Positions 8,489 to 17,712 of a stretch of DNA of 64,000 bases are shown one piece after another. A program made the position numbers and the translations under genes. Origin of the DNA: Methylophaga sp. OBS1 (GTDB lineage: Bacteria; Pseudomonadota; Gammaproteobacteria; Nitrosococcales; Methylophagaceae); contig NZ_JAPDMS010000001.1 in assembly GCF_026319365.1 (NCBI RefSeq), positions 1,056,456-1,120,455 on the forward strand, in the 5' to 3' direction. The stretch's first letter is position 1. Each line of letters opens with the position of its first letter. The notes beneath the pieces were generated by a model that ran no database searches, was not told where the DNA came from, and worked only from the letters and a program-made list of their open reading frames with translations.

Positions 8489-8950
8489 ATGAATAAAGCG
8501 CTTCTCATCCTTGGTCTTATCATTGCCGGCAGTGCCGCAGCTTATGAAAAAGTCTATCTGGACAGACTACTGGAAACCCGGCAGTGCAATTTCTGCAACC
8601 TCAGTGAGGCCGAACTGAGCGGCAAGGATTTGAGCGGCGCGGATATGAGCGAAGCTAATCTGAAAGGTATCGATCTCAGCCATGCCAAACTGGTCGGTGT
8701 CTGGTTTACTCACTCTCGCATGCAGGGCGCGAATCTGGAAGGCGCTGATATTTCCGGTTCGCTGATGGATTACGCCGAACTCAATGGTGCTAATCTGAAA
8801 AATACCAACCTGTCCGGCACCCAATTGATTTTCGCTGATCTGCGAGATGCTGACCTCACTGGTGCGAATATTGAAGGTGCTCAGATGCGTGGCATTCTGT
8901 ACTGCAATACCATCATGCCCGATGGTGAGATAAATAATAACGACTGCTGA
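8489..8950 (+). CDS. Secreted pentapeptide-repeat protein
   Basis: This 153-residue protein starts with a signal peptide (MNKALLILGLIIAGSAAA). From residue 35 it holds about 18 tandem A(D/N)LxX pentapeptides, for example AELSGKDLSGADMSEANLKG, which fold into a right-handed quadrilateral beta-helix. Two cysteines sit just before the repeats (RQCNFCNLSEA) and two near the end, so disulfides are possible in the periplasm. Pentapeptide proteins include DNA-gyrase mimics, but a secreted one cannot act that way; its role is unknown. A good GGAGA ribosome site precedes the ATG. Confidence 0.85.
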   Translation: MNKALLILGLIIAGSAAAYEKVYLDRLLETRQCNFCNLSEAELSGKDLSGADMSEANLKGIDLSHAKLVGVWFTHSRMQGANLEGADISGSLMDYAELNGANLKNTNLSGTQLIFADLRDADLTGANIEGAQMRGILYCNTIMPDGEINNNDC

Positions 8951-8982
8951 TTTTTTTCAGTTCCTGTCAGGTATAATCCGCG

Positions 8983-9011
8983 GGCAGCGTCATTTGACGT
9001 TGCCTTTTTTA
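8983..9011 (+). terminator. Hairpin with T-tract just after a TATAAT box
   Basis: GGCAGCGTCA (8983-8992) pairs with TGACGTTGCC (8995-9004), with one G-U pair, and is followed by seven T residues. It is a plausible rho-independent terminator for the yhbY operon. A TATAAT hexamer lies immediately upstream at 8972-8977, so a transcript from that promoter would begin with the hairpin. Confidence 0.6.
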
Positions 9012-9032
9012 TTTCTTTACAGGAACTTATCC

Positions 9033-10007
9033 GTGTCTTTTAAATGGCTTTCTATCCTATCAACCGCGCTGCTGTTGCTCTTCTTACTGAGCTTTCCGCT
9101 GCAGGCGGCACCGTCTCAGATAGAACTCATCAATGGTGATCAACTTAGCGCTGAGATCCTCAGCCAGACTGAGGCACACATCCTGATCAGCCATCCTGTC
9201 CTCGGCGAACTTAAGCTCGACAAAAATCAGGTGATGGCAGTCAGACAAACAGCCGCACTCCCCGAGCAAAGTGAGACGGTAGACGTGGCCGATACCGTCA
9301 CAGAGCAGTCGGCTGACAACGAAGATAACGGACTTTTTGGCAGCGGCGTCCTGGTGAATTGGAAGCGTCGGGTAGATTTGGGCATTGCAGGCAGTGCCGG
9401 TAAATCCAAAAATCATCAGGTCAACATCGGTTTCAGTGCCGATTATGACAGTGGCTACACCCGCATTTCGCACAAGAGCGCCTATTTCCGCGCCAAGTCC
9501 GAAGAGGCACTCTCGGATCACAGTTTCTTTTCCTCTATTAACCGTGACTGGCTGCGGCCGACGACGCCCTGGTTTCATTTCGCCGGTGGGCGTGTTGATT
9601 GGGATGAGTTCAAAGACTGGGATTTGCGCGTCAACGCTAACGGTGGTGTCGGCTATGAATTTGCCAAAACCGAAAACTGGATGCTGCTGGGCCGCAGTGG
9701 TCTCGGTTTCAATCAGACTTTTGGCGGCCAGCGAGAAGAGTTCACCCCGGAAGGTCTGATCGGCCTGGAAACCCAGTGGAAGGTGAATGACTACCAGCAA
9801 ATCGAGTTTGCAAACAGCTTTTACCCCAGTCTGCGGGATACCTCCGAGTATCGTAACCTGACCTCGCTCGATTGGGTGCTTGATCTCAACAGTTACGTCG
9901 GAGTCGCCCTCAAACTGGGCTTACTCAACGAATACGACTCGGCCACCGAAGAAGGCATTAACAACAATGACTTTAAATATACTGCGTCGCTGGCCTGGAA
10001 ACTGTAA
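9033..10007 (+). CDS. DUF481 outer-membrane beta-barrel protein
   Basis: This 324-residue protein starts with GTG at 9033 behind an AGGAAC ribosome site. A signal peptide (about residues 1-28, ending FPLQAA) leads to a small domain with INGDQLSAEILSQTEAHIL and then LDKNQVMAV, a typical N-terminal extension in this family. From about residue 115 the DUF481 barrel follows, with alternating beta strands such as VDLGIAGSAGKSKNHQVNIG and a final strand TASLAWKL ending in leucine. Family members are salt-induced or uncharacterised outer-membrane proteins of the YdiY type. An upstream frame continues to 8994 but lies within the terminator hairpin. Confidence 0.85.
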   Translation: MSFKWLSILSTALLLLFLLSFPLQAAPSQIELINGDQLSAEILSQTEAHILISHPVLGELKLDKNQVMAVRQTAALPEQSETVDVADTVTEQSADNEDNGLFGSGVLVNWKRRVDLGIAGSAGKSKNHQVNIGFSADYDSGYTRISHKSAYFRAKSEEALSDHSFFSSINRDWLRPTTPWFHFAGGRVDWDEFKDWDLRVNANGGVGYEFAKTENWMLLGRSGLGFNQTFGGQREEFTPEGLIGLETQWKVNDYQQIEFANSFYPSLRDTSEYRNLTSLDWVLDLNSYVGVALKLGLLNEYDSATEEGINNNDFKYTASLAWKL

Positions 10008-10031
10008 AATAAACGCTTTTGCGTTTCTATT

Positions 10032-13000
10032 GTGAGTAACCAGACGCCCGATCTCGACACATTGCTAGAATCGACCATGCTGAGTGACAGGCACCGTCTG
10101 ACTCAGCGTTGGCAGCGATTGAAAAAAGAGCAAAATCAGGACAAGCTCGCTGCTCTGGCGCAGCAGGTCATAGCCTCGGTTGAGCGGGCAGAAAAGCGCC
10201 GGCAGAACATTCCCAAGCCTACGTTCGAGGCCGATTTGCCGGTTATCGAGCGCCGCGAAGAAGTCAAACGGGCGATTGCTGACAATCAGGTGATCATTCT
10301 CTGTGGTGAAACCGGATCCGGTAAAACCACTCAGTTACCTAAAATCTGCCTCGAGCTCGGCCGTGGCGTGACCGGCATGATTGGCCATACTCAGCCCCGC
10401 CGTATCGCAGCCCGCACGGTCGCCACCCGTATCGCTGAAGAATTGCAGTCGGAAATTGGTCAGACCGTTGGCTATAAAGTCCGTTTCCACGATCACGTCA
10501 ACGCCGATCGCAGCTACGTCAAGCTGATGACCGACGGGATTCTGTTGGCAGAAACCCAGAATGATAAGTTTCTCAATCAGTACGACACGCTGATCATTGA
10601 CGAGGCCCATGAACGCAGCCTCAATATCGACTTTCTGCTGGGTTATATCAAACAACTGCTGCCCAAGCGCCCGGATCTGAAAGTCATTATCACCTCAGCC
10701 ACCATCGACACTGAGCGCTTTTCCAAACATTTTGATAATGCGCCGGTCATTGAAGTCAGTGGCCGCACCTACCCGGTCGATATCCGTTACCGCCCACTAC
10801 AGACGCCGGATGAAGAATCGCCCGATTACGACATGGTGTCAGGTATCGTTGCCGCCGTGGATGAACTCTGCCGGGAAGGCCCGGGCGATGTGCTGATATT
10901 CCTTGCCGGCGAACGGGATATCCGTGATGTCTCTGAAGCTTTACGTAAGCATCATCCACCACAAACCGAGATCCTGCCGCTGTTTGCAAGACAATCGGCC
11001 GCTGAACAGAACCGGGTATTCAAAACCGGCGGGCAGCGTCGCATTATTCTCGCCACCAATGTCGCCGAAACCTCTTTGACTGTGCCCGGCATACGCTATG
11101 TCGTGGATCCTGGTAATGCGCGTATCAGTCGCTACAGCGTCAGAAACAAAGTTCAGCGCCTGCCCATCGAGAAAATCTCCCAGTCCAGTGCCAACCAGCG
11201 TGCCGGGCGTTGCGGTCGTGTCGCTGCCGGTATCTGTATCCGGCTCTATGATGAAGAAGACTTCGAAGCCCGGCCAGCTTTTACCGACCCGGAAATTCTG
11301 CGTACCAACCTAGCGTCGGTGATTTTGCAGATGTCAGCCTTGAAACTGGGCGACCCGGCTAAATTCCCGTTCATCAACCCGCCGCCGCAGAAGATGATCA
11401 ATGATGGCTACCGTCTGCTGGATGAGCTGGATGCAGTCGATCGTCAGCGACGCATCACAGAAACCGGTCGACAACTGGCCAAACTACCGATAGATCCCAG
11501 AATCGCCAGAATGCTGCTCAAAGCCGGAGATCTCGGCAGCCTGACTGAAGTGCTGGTGATCGCCAGTGCGCTCAGTATTCAGGACCCACGCGAACGGCCG
11601 ATGGACAAACAACAGGCCGCTGATGAAGCGCACTCTAAATACAAAGACGAACGCTCCGACTTTATCGGCTTTCTCAAGCTCTGGGATTTGTATCACGACA
11701 AGAAAAAACACCTGAGCCAGAACAAACTGCGTAAGTACTGCAAGGAAAACTTTCTTTCCTTCCTGCGTCTGCGCGAGTGGCATGATATTCACCAGCAACT
11801 GCATATTCAGCTTTCTGAACTCAAGCTCAAATTCAATACGCAGGAAGCAGCCTATGACAGTATTCATCAGGCTTTGCTCAGCGGGCTTCTAAGCCACATT
11901 GCCGTAAAAACTGACCGATTCGAATACACCGGTGCCCGTAACCTGAAACTGGGTATTTTCCCGGGCTCAGCGCTGCATAAAAAAGGTCCCAAATGGCTGA
12001 TGGCGGCAGAACTGGTCGAGACCGGTAAGCTTTACGCCCGCATCAATGCCAAGATTGAACCGGAATGGATCGAGCCCATCGCCGGCAGTCTGGTCAAACG
12101 CCAGTACAGTGATCCGCACTGGGAAAAGAAGCCAGCCCAGGTGGTGGCTTTCGAATCTGTCTCGCTCTATGGCCTGCCGATTGTCACCCGTCGTCGTGTG
12201 CATTATGGTCCGCTGGACCCGGATCTCGCGAATCAGATATTTATCCGTGAAGCCCTGGTCAATGGCGACTGGCATTGCCGGGCGCCCTTCTTCCGCCATA
12301 ATCAGTCGCTAATTCAGGAAGTCGAACTGCTGGAGCAGAAATCCCGCCGCCGCGATGTACTGGTGGATGAAGAAATTCTGTTTGATTTCTACCGTAGCCG
12401 CATCCCCCATAACATTATCAATGGCGCCGGCTTCGAAAAATGGCGTAAAAAGGCTGAAAAAGACGACCCCAAACTGCTGTTTCTGAGCAAGGAACTGCTG
12501 ATGCAGCATGAGGCGGAACAGGTCACCGCCGATTATTATCCTGATCAGATGCTGGTCAACAGGGTGCCGCTCAAACTGGAGTATCACTTCGAACCGGGTA
12601 AACAGCATGACGGTATCACCCAGACAATTCCCCTGTCGCTGCTGAATCAAACCAGTGCCGAACGCTATGAGTGGCTGGTGCCGGGCTTGCTCCGCGATAA
12701 GATTGTCTTCCTGCTCAAAGCGCTGCCCAAGTCTTTACGCCGTCACTTCATCCCGGTACCGAAATATGCCGATGACTGCCTTAAAGATTTATCGCCTGAA
12801 TCCGGTGCCCTGCTTCCGGCCTTAAGCGAACGTCTGCGCAAGCTGACCGGTGTCGAAATTGATGAAAAAGACTGGCGTACCGACGAGTTACCACTGTATC
12901 TGCAGATGAATTTCAGGCTGGTCGATGATGATGGCAAACTGCTGGATGAAAGCCGTGATTTAAATCGCCTGAAACAAGACTGGGCTCGTGAAGCGGCTGC

Positions 13001-13916
13001 CAGTTTCCGCCAGATTCCGGACAGTGAATATGAAAAAACCGGGCTGACCAGTTGGTCTTTTGACGCGCTGCCGGAACAAATTACATTGGAGCAGAACGGT
13101 CTGGAAATGACCGCTTATCCTGCCCTGATCGACAAGACAGACAGTGTTGATCTGACGCTGATGGATACCGCCGCCCAGGCCCGTCAGTTGACCCGCTTGG
13201 GGCTGCGCCGCCTGTTCATGCTGGCACAGGCCGATGCGGTGAAATACCTGCACAAGAACCTACCCGGTATTAAGGAGATGTGCCTGCATTATGCCAATGT
13301 GCCGCCTTCTCCCTACGGTGATAAAACCAACAGCAGGCTGACTCCCTGCGAGCAACTGAAAACTGATCTGATTCATGTTGCCTTTGATCGCTGCTTTATT
13401 CTTGAGCAGGCAGCCATTCGCAGCCGCGAAGCATTTGAACAGCGACTCAACAGTCGCCGTGGCGATTTAATCAAAATTGCATCGGAACTGGCACAGAACA
13501 TCGCATCGCCATTGGCTGAATATCATGCCATCGCCAAGCGTCTGGGCAGCAATATCCCGCTGGCGGCTATCAACGCAGTTAATGACATCAGGGAACAGCT
13601 GGGTTTTCTGGTCTATCAGGGTTTTGTCCACGACACCCCGGATGAAGCGCTGAAAAGATTACCGGTCTACTGCCAGGCAGCGGGTATCCGTCTCGATAAA
13701 TTACTGACTGATCCTGCCAAAGACCGGCAGCGCATGGCTGAGGTCAAACCGCATTGGCAGAAATTTATCAGCAAGGTGAACAAGATCGAGACCGAGGCTT
13801 TCTATGAATACCGCTGGATGCTGGAAGAATTTCGGATCTCTCTGTTTGCACAGGAGCTGAAAACGGCCTATCCAATCAGTGCCAAACGTCTTGAGAAACA
13901 GTGGCAGCAGTGCTGA
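10032..13916 (+). CDS. hrpA: ATP-dependent RNA helicase HrpA
   Basis: This 1294-residue DEAH-box helicase acts on mRNA and on stalled ribosomes. Motifs are in order: GETGSGKTTQLPK (Walker A, about 92-104), the IIDEAHERS box (about 188-196), ITSATIDTERF, LIFLAGERDIRD, ATNVAETSLTVPGIRYVVD and QRAGRCGRVAAGIC. Helicase-associated and OB-fold regions follow, with the long C-terminal DUF3418 extension that distinguishes HrpA from HrpB. The start is GTG at 10032. Length equals that of E. coli HrpA (1300). It converges on the GGDEF-EAL gene with one base between the stops. Confidence 0.96.
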   Translation: MSNQTPDLDTLLESTMLSDRHRLTQRWQRLKKEQNQDKLAALAQQVIASVERAEKRRQNIPKPTFEADLPVIERREEVKRAIADNQVIILCGETGSGKTTQLPKICLELGRGVTGMIGHTQPRRIAARTVATRIAEELQSEIGQTVGYKVRFHDHVNADRSYVKLMTDGILLAETQNDKFLNQYDTLIIDEAHERSLNIDFLLGYIKQLLPKRPDLKVIITSATIDTERFSKHFDNAPVIEVSGRTYPVDIRYRPLQTPDEESPDYDMVSGIVAAVDELCREGPGDVLIFLAGERDIRDVSEALRKHHPPQTEILPLFARQSAAEQNRVFKTGGQRRIILATNVAETSLTVPGIRYVVDPGNARISRYSVRNKVQRLPIEKISQSSANQRAGRCGRVAAGICIRLYDEEDFEARPAFTDPEILRTNLASVILQMSALKLGDPAKFPFINPPPQKMINDGYRLLDELDAVDRQRRITETGRQLAKLPIDPRIARMLLKAGDLGSLTEVLVIASALSIQDPRERPMDKQQAADEAHSKYKDERSDFIGFLKLWDLYHDKKKHLSQNKLRKYCKENFLSFLRLREWHDIHQQLHIQLSELKLKFNTQEAAYDSIHQALLSGLLSHIAVKTDRFEYTGARNLKLGIFPGSALHKKGPKWLMAAELVETGKLYARINAKIEPEWIEPIAGSLVKRQYSDPHWEKKPAQVVAFESVSLYGLPIVTRRRVHYGPLDPDLANQIFIREALVNGDWHCRAPFFRHNQSLIQEVELLEQKSRRRDVLVDEEILFDFYRSRIPHNIINGAGFEKWRKKAEKDDPKLLFLSKELLMQHEAEQVTADYYPDQMLVNRVPLKLEYHFEPGKQHDGITQTIPLSLLNQTSAERYEWLVPGLLRDKIVFLLKALPKSLRRHFIPVPKYADDCLKDLSPESGALLPALSERLRKLTGVEIDEKDWRTDELPLYLQMNFRLVDDDGKLLDESRDLNRLKQDWAREAAASFRQIPDSEYEKTGLTSWSFDALPEQITLEQNGLEMTAYPALIDKTDSVDLTLMDTAAQARQLTRLGLRRLFMLAQADAVKYLHKNLPGIKEMCLHYANVPPSPYGDKTNSRLTPCEQLKTDLIHVAFDRCFILEQAAIRSREAFEQRLNSRRGDLIKIASELAQNIASPLAEYHAIAKRLGSNIPLAAINAVNDIREQLGFLVYQGFVHDTPDEALKRLPVYCQAAGIRLDKLLTDPAKDRQRMAEVKPHWQKFISKVNKIETEAFYEYRWMLEEFRISLFAQELKTAYPISAKRLEKQWQQC

Positions 13917-13917
13917 T

Positions 13918-16239
13918 CTAGACTTCCCACGGCTGAGGAGCAGCAATCAGATAGCCCTGCACGAAGTCGACGCCAATGTGCTTCATACTGATCAGCGTGG
14001 CTTCATCCTCGACAAATTCGGCTACCGTCTTCAGGCCCAGCACCTGCCCGATACCATTGATGGAATTGACGATTTCCAGATTCACCGTATTGTGCACACA
14101 GTCTCTGACAAACATGCCATCGATTTTCAGGTAATCAATCGGCAGTTGTTTTAGGTAGGCAAATGACGACAGGCCGCTGCCGAAATCATCCAATGCAAAC
14201 TGACAGCCAATCTGGCGCAGTTCGTTAATAAAGTGCAAAGCCGAACGCATATTGGTAATAGCCGCTGTCTCAGTGACCTCAAAACACAAAACGACATCAT
14301 GATCACTGAGTCTCGCATCGATGATAAGTTGAATAATTCGCTCATAGAACCGACCATCACCGAGTGACTGTCCTGACAGGTTAATCGCATAAATACCACT
14401 GATATCACGTCCTGCAGCACTTGCTGCTTTTAGGCGCGATAACGCGTGTTCCACAGTCCACATATCAATGGCGGCGGCCAGATTGTATCGTTCCGCAGCC
14501 GGTAAAAACGCCCCCGGGGAGATAATTTTACCGTCATCATCGAGCATTCTTATCAACAACTCACAATGTGACTTGCCTTTATTGCGCGAATGCAGAGCCT
14601 GGATAGGCTGGCTGTAAAGCACCAGGCGATGATCTCTCAATGCCTGCTGTATGCGCGCTACCCAGCGCATTTCACCACTGCGTTGCACCAGATCAGAATC
14701 CGTCTCACTGAATATATGCAAGCGATCACGTCCCGCTTCTTTCGCTGCATAACAGGCACTGTCGGCTTGTTTAAGCAATTCAACAAGCGTGCTGTTTTCA
14801 TCTACAACCACGAGCCCCATACTGGCAGAAACTTTGAAGGTATGATTTTCATACTCAAAGCTGAATGTGCGAATATGTTCCAGGAGGTTTTCGAGAATAC
14901 GTTGTGCCTGTTCCTGCGAGCAATCTATCATCAGAATCGCAAACTCATCGCCACTGAAGCGCACCAGCGTATCCTGCTCTCTCAACCCCTTGCGAAGTAT
15001 TTGACTTACCTCTTTAAGCAGCGCATCACCGGCAATGTGACCACAGGTATCGTTGATCACCTTAAACTGGTCCAGGTCGAGATAACAAAGTACGTAACCT
15101 GTGTGCAATGGCTGGGACAGTACCGCCTGTATCTGTTTTTCCAGCGCCCGGCGATTGGGCAGGCCGGTCATGGCATCATGCAGGGCTTGATGTTGAAGAT
15201 CGTTGCTCAGCAGATACTGCTCGGTAATGTCCTGCGCCTGGATAACCACATACTCTATCTCGTTATCTTCACCGCGCACTGCCGAAATGGTTGAGTTCAG
15301 CCATAGCGTTTCTCCCTGACGACTGATACAACGACGGGTGACTCGATATTGTCTGATTTCACCTGCAAGCAGCTTTTTGAACTGTGAGCTGATTTCTGCG
15401 TTGTCATCGGGATGCAATAACTCAATGGCGTGTTTACCCTGCAAGTTGGTTTTGTCAAAACCGAACAACTCACAGCCGGCCTTATTCACATCCAGAATCA
15501 CAAAGCTTTTATCCATTAAAAGCATAGGCACACCCGCATCTTCAAAGGTGTGCATCAAAAAGGTTTCCTTAGCGCGTAGCTCGCTCAGTAGTTCTGCCTG
15601 TTTCCGGTTAATATCGGACAAGTGGCTGACTAATGATTGGTTTTCATGGCGTAACCTCAAACTTTCAAGCATTTTATGATTGAGGTTACGAGCCAGCAGC
15701 ATGATGGCAAGCAGATAAACCAGCGTTATCATTGCCACGGTGTATAGGCCTGCCGAAAAAATGCTAAGACAAACTGGTAGCAACAGGGGCAGAACAAACG
15801 CAGAGAAACTCCGCAAACTACTGAGATATGAGAAAACGGCACCTGCGGACATACCGCAGGCAACCAGCGGTATGGTCATTTGTTGTGTCAGGGGCAGTTC
15901 TGCATGGAAGAAAAGGCCCAATGATCCCCAAATCAAGCCACTGACAAAGAGGGCTATGGCATAGTGATTTTCGTACGCCTGAATGGTTTCCTGAACAAGC
16001 TGCTCTGCACTTTTGTTACGCAGGATTCGCCACAGCCATAGCCTTCCGCTGTTGACGACAAGTGCAACACCCAACCACCAGAGTAACAACGGCTGATTAA
16101 CGGCAGGATACAAAATCACAGCCGTCAGCGAGCTGACAATCAGATTAGTGATGATAGCAATGGGGCCTTGCTGTAACAGGAGCTGCAACCGCATGGGATC
16201 GAAAGCGGTCGCTTCAACGGCACGGACATCCTTATTCAT
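13918..16239 (-). CDS. Membrane PAS-GGDEF-EAL cyclic-di-GMP protein
   Basis: From the ATG at 16237-16239 this is a protein of about 773 residues. It has an N-terminal block of 5-6 membrane helices, a coiled segment, a PAS domain (about 225-340), a GGDEF domain and an EAL domain. The cyclase signature is FSGDEFAIL (SGDEF instead of GGDEF, still commonly active). The phosphodiesterase signature is CELLIRM with DDFGSGLSSFAYLKQLPIDYLKID. Both halves could therefore work. The frame is open to 16371, but that extension has no ribosome site and would put three CRP-like boxes inside the gene, so the internal start is preferred. Role: c-di-GMP turnover controlling motility or biofilm, sensed by the PAS and membrane parts. 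Confidence 0.88.
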   Translation of the reverse strand: MNKDVRAVEATAFDPMRLQLLLQQGPIAIITNLIVSSLTAVILYPAVNQPLLLWWLGVALVVNSGRLWLWRILRNKSAEQLVQETIQAYENHYAIALFVSGLIWGSLGLFFHAELPLTQQMTIPLVACGMSAGAVFSYLSSLRSFSAFVLPLLLPVCLSIFSAGLYTVAMITLVYLLAIMLLARNLNHKMLESLRLRHENQSLVSHLSDINRKQAELLSELRAKETFLMHTFEDAGVPMLLMDKSFVILDVNKAGCELFGFDKTNLQGKHAIELLHPDDNAEISSQFKKLLAGEIRQYRVTRRCISRQGETLWLNSTISAVRGEDNEIEYVVIQAQDITEQYLLSNDLQHQALHDAMTGLPNRRALEKQIQAVLSQPLHTGYVLCYLDLDQFKVINDTCGHIAGDALLKEVSQILRKGLREQDTLVRFSGDEFAILMIDCSQEQAQRILENLLEHIRTFSFEYENHTFKVSASMGLVVVDENSTLVELLKQADSACYAAKEAGRDRLHIFSETDSDLVQRSGEMRWVARIQQALRDHRLVLYSQPIQALHSRNKGKSHCELLIRMLDDDGKIISPGAFLPAAERYNLAAAIDMWTVEHALSRLKAASAAGRDISGIYAINLSGQSLGDGRFYERIIQLIIDARLSDHDVVLCFEVTETAAITNMRSALHFINELRQIGCQFALDDFGSGLSSFAYLKQLPIDYLKIDGMFVRDCVHNTVNLEIVNSINGIGQVLGLKTVAEFVEDEATLISMKHIGVDFVQGYLIAAPQPWEV

Positions 16240-16293
16240 GCTGATTTTAGTAGTCAATGATACTCCAGACTCAATTTTCGCTTTTTTCGTACT

Positions 16294-16309
16294 TGTGAAC
16301 TCTGTCACA
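16294..16309. promoter_or_regulatory. CRP/Vfr-like box 1
   Basis: TGTGA-ACTCTG-TCACA matches both half-sites of the CRP consensus (TGTGA-N6-TCACA) perfectly. It lies 55 bases upstream of the chosen start of the GGDEF-EAL gene. Confidence 0.6.
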
Positions 16310-16329
16310 GGTTTGCACAGTAAATCATA

Positions 16330-16345
16330 TGTGACACAGTTCAAC
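16330..16345. promoter_or_regulatory. CRP/Vfr-like box 2 (one mismatch)
   Basis: TGTGA-CACAGT-TCAAC matches nine of the ten conserved CRP half-site bases. Its centre is 36 bases from box 1 and 17 bases from box 3. Confidence 0.45.
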
Positions 16346-16346
16346 A

Positions 16347-16362
16347 TGTGAGCCAGTTCACA
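16347..16362. promoter_or_regulatory. CRP/Vfr-like box 3
   Basis: TGTGA-GCCAGT-TCACA is a second perfect match to the CRP consensus. It shares the inner CAGT and most flanking bases with box 2, so the two may have arisen by a local duplication. Confidence 0.6.
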
Positions 16363-16920
16363 ACTTAGCAAATAATTTGTTGGGAAAAAGCCCTCATTAT
16401 TCAGTGATGGTTCAGTTATCGCTTGTTAATCTTTTCCAGACACTGTCACACGTGGGTCTATGTTATGAAAAGTATCACTGCGGCTTCCGCTTCCAAATTC
16501 CTGTCAGCAGGTGGAACCACAGATCGCGATGATCGTAAATATCGGATTTATTCCTGTAGAGGTATGGCCCGTTTGTCCGTTCTGGAACCGGCCTACCCAA
16601 TCGAAACGGTAAAAAGTGCAGCACTTGGATATGAGGAATACCCAGCCACACGGTCCTGACACAAGCTGTTTTACAGCAGCGCTATCGCCAATGGCATAAC
16701 CCGTGTTCTCTCGAAGAGTGGTCAGGTTAATGCGAGGATGTTCATGGTGCATAGATTGCCCGACGGCTCTGATGGAGTGTATAGAGCATAAGCTCGGCAA
16801 AAAAGAATGCTTAATACAATGAGTGACCCGGATGATGGTTGCGTTAGCACCACCATGATGGACTCCATGCCGCGCGAGTCAGCTTGAACCGCTTCGTTGC
16901 TAATTATTGAGGTGATTATT
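16363..16920. other. Intergenic region without a convincing gene
   Basis: About 560 bases between the divergent GGDEF-EAL and cytochrome c genes. Short frames exist on both strands (a 63-codon forward frame with an ATG near 16465, and a reverse frame at 16504-16800), but they have no ribosome site and no recognisable family. The last 20 bases hold the GAGG ribosome site of the cytochrome gene. The stretch may be a long leader or decayed coding DNA. Confidence 0.5.
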
Positions 16921-17322
16921 ATGAAAAAACTGCTTTTGACAATGACACTGGGCGTTGCCATTTCTTACCTATCCGCCCTCCCGGTATTAGCCGCGGGTCC
17001 TAGACCCTATACGGTTACCAATGGCAACAAACTGGATGCCGATACCTATAATGGTTTCAAGCTCTACCGCAACTGGTGTGCACGCTGTCACGGTACTTAC
17101 GGCCAGGGGCTGGCTGGGCCTAATCTGGCAGAAAGCCTCAATAAAATCACTTATGAAGAGTTTATGAAAACAGTAGCCGAGGGCAAAACCGGTCGAATCG
17201 GGATGATGCCGGCTTGGCAATCAAATCAGTCTGTGATGCAGGGTCGGGACAATATTTATAGCTATCTTAAAGCCCGGGCGGATGGCGCAATTGATGCCGT
17301 AAAACCTGAAAAAATGAAATGA
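16921..17322 (+). CDS. Small periplasmic c-type cytochrome, PQQ-dehydrogenase type
   Basis: This 133-residue protein starts at the ATG at 16921 behind TGAGGTG. A signal peptide of about 25 residues (ending LPVLAA) is followed by a single-haem domain: CARCH at residues 53-57 binds haem c covalently, and Met95 or Met96 in GRIGMMPAWQS supplies the distal ligand. NWCARCHGTYGQGLAGPNLA and the short size resemble cytochromes that take electrons from PQQ-dependent alcohol dehydrogenases. No dehydrogenase gene lies in the window, so the partner is inferred. A PepSY-like gene and a two-component system follow on the same strand. Confidence 0.82.
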   Translation: MKKLLLTMTLGVAISYLSALPVLAAGPRPYTVTNGNKLDADTYNGFKLYRNWCARCHGTYGQGLAGPNLAESLNKITYEEFMKTVAEGKTGRIGMMPAWQSNQSVMQGRDNIYSYLKARADGAIDAVKPEKMK

Positions 17323-17412
17323 ACCAATCCAGGACAATAGTGAGTGACTGTCCGGACTTGCTTTAACAGCAGATGCTGTTAAAAATACGGCTGATAATGA
17401 TAAGGTAATCCC

Positions 17413-17706
17413 ATGTTTAAGTTTCGCTGTGTATTGCTGTTTAGTTTGCTGATGGGCTCGTTTGTTCATGCCGATGACGCCATCCCATATGAACAGCAAC
17501 CGGGGAATATCATCAACGAAATCACACTGCCACTGACCAAGCATACAGCAGCGGAACTGGCTAAAATCGAAACCGGTGGCAAAATTCTCTCTGTAGAGGA
17601 ACAGCCCAACGGCGATCAATTGATTTTTCGGGTCAAAGTGCTCCACGACAATGGCAAAGTAAAAGTTCACCGTATCGACCGTGATAGCGGTCATACCCTT
17701 CCCTGA
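17413..17706 (+). CDS. Periplasmic PepSY-like protein
   Basis: This 97-residue protein begins with a signal peptide (FRCVLLFSLLMGSFVHA). It then shows a PepSY-like alpha-beta unit: LAKIETGGKILSVEEQPNG followed by LIFRVKVLHDNGKVKVHRID. Such small secreted proteins are often encoded next to PhoPQ-type two-component systems and may modulate the sensor. It ends 6 bases before the response-regulator start, so it very likely shares the operon. The exact function is not known. Confidence 0.7.
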   Translation: MFKFRCVLLFSLLMGSFVHADDAIPYEQQPGNIINEITLPLTKHTAAELAKIETGGKILSVEEQPNGDQLIFRVKVLHDNGKVKVHRIDRDSGHTLP

Positions 17707-17712
17707 GACAGC

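Noticed and set aside
9084..9800. 238-codon reverse frame opposite the DUF481 gene
   Set aside because: It is antisense to a recognisable outer-membrane protein gene and lacks a start signal.
14590..15294. 234-codon forward frame opposite the GGDEF-EAL gene
   Set aside because: It is antisense to conserved domain sequence and resembles no protein family.
16423..16659. Forward frame of 63-78 codons before the cytochrome gene
   Set aside because: There is no ribosome site, no family similarity and overlapping reverse frames of equal quality; treated as noncoding.
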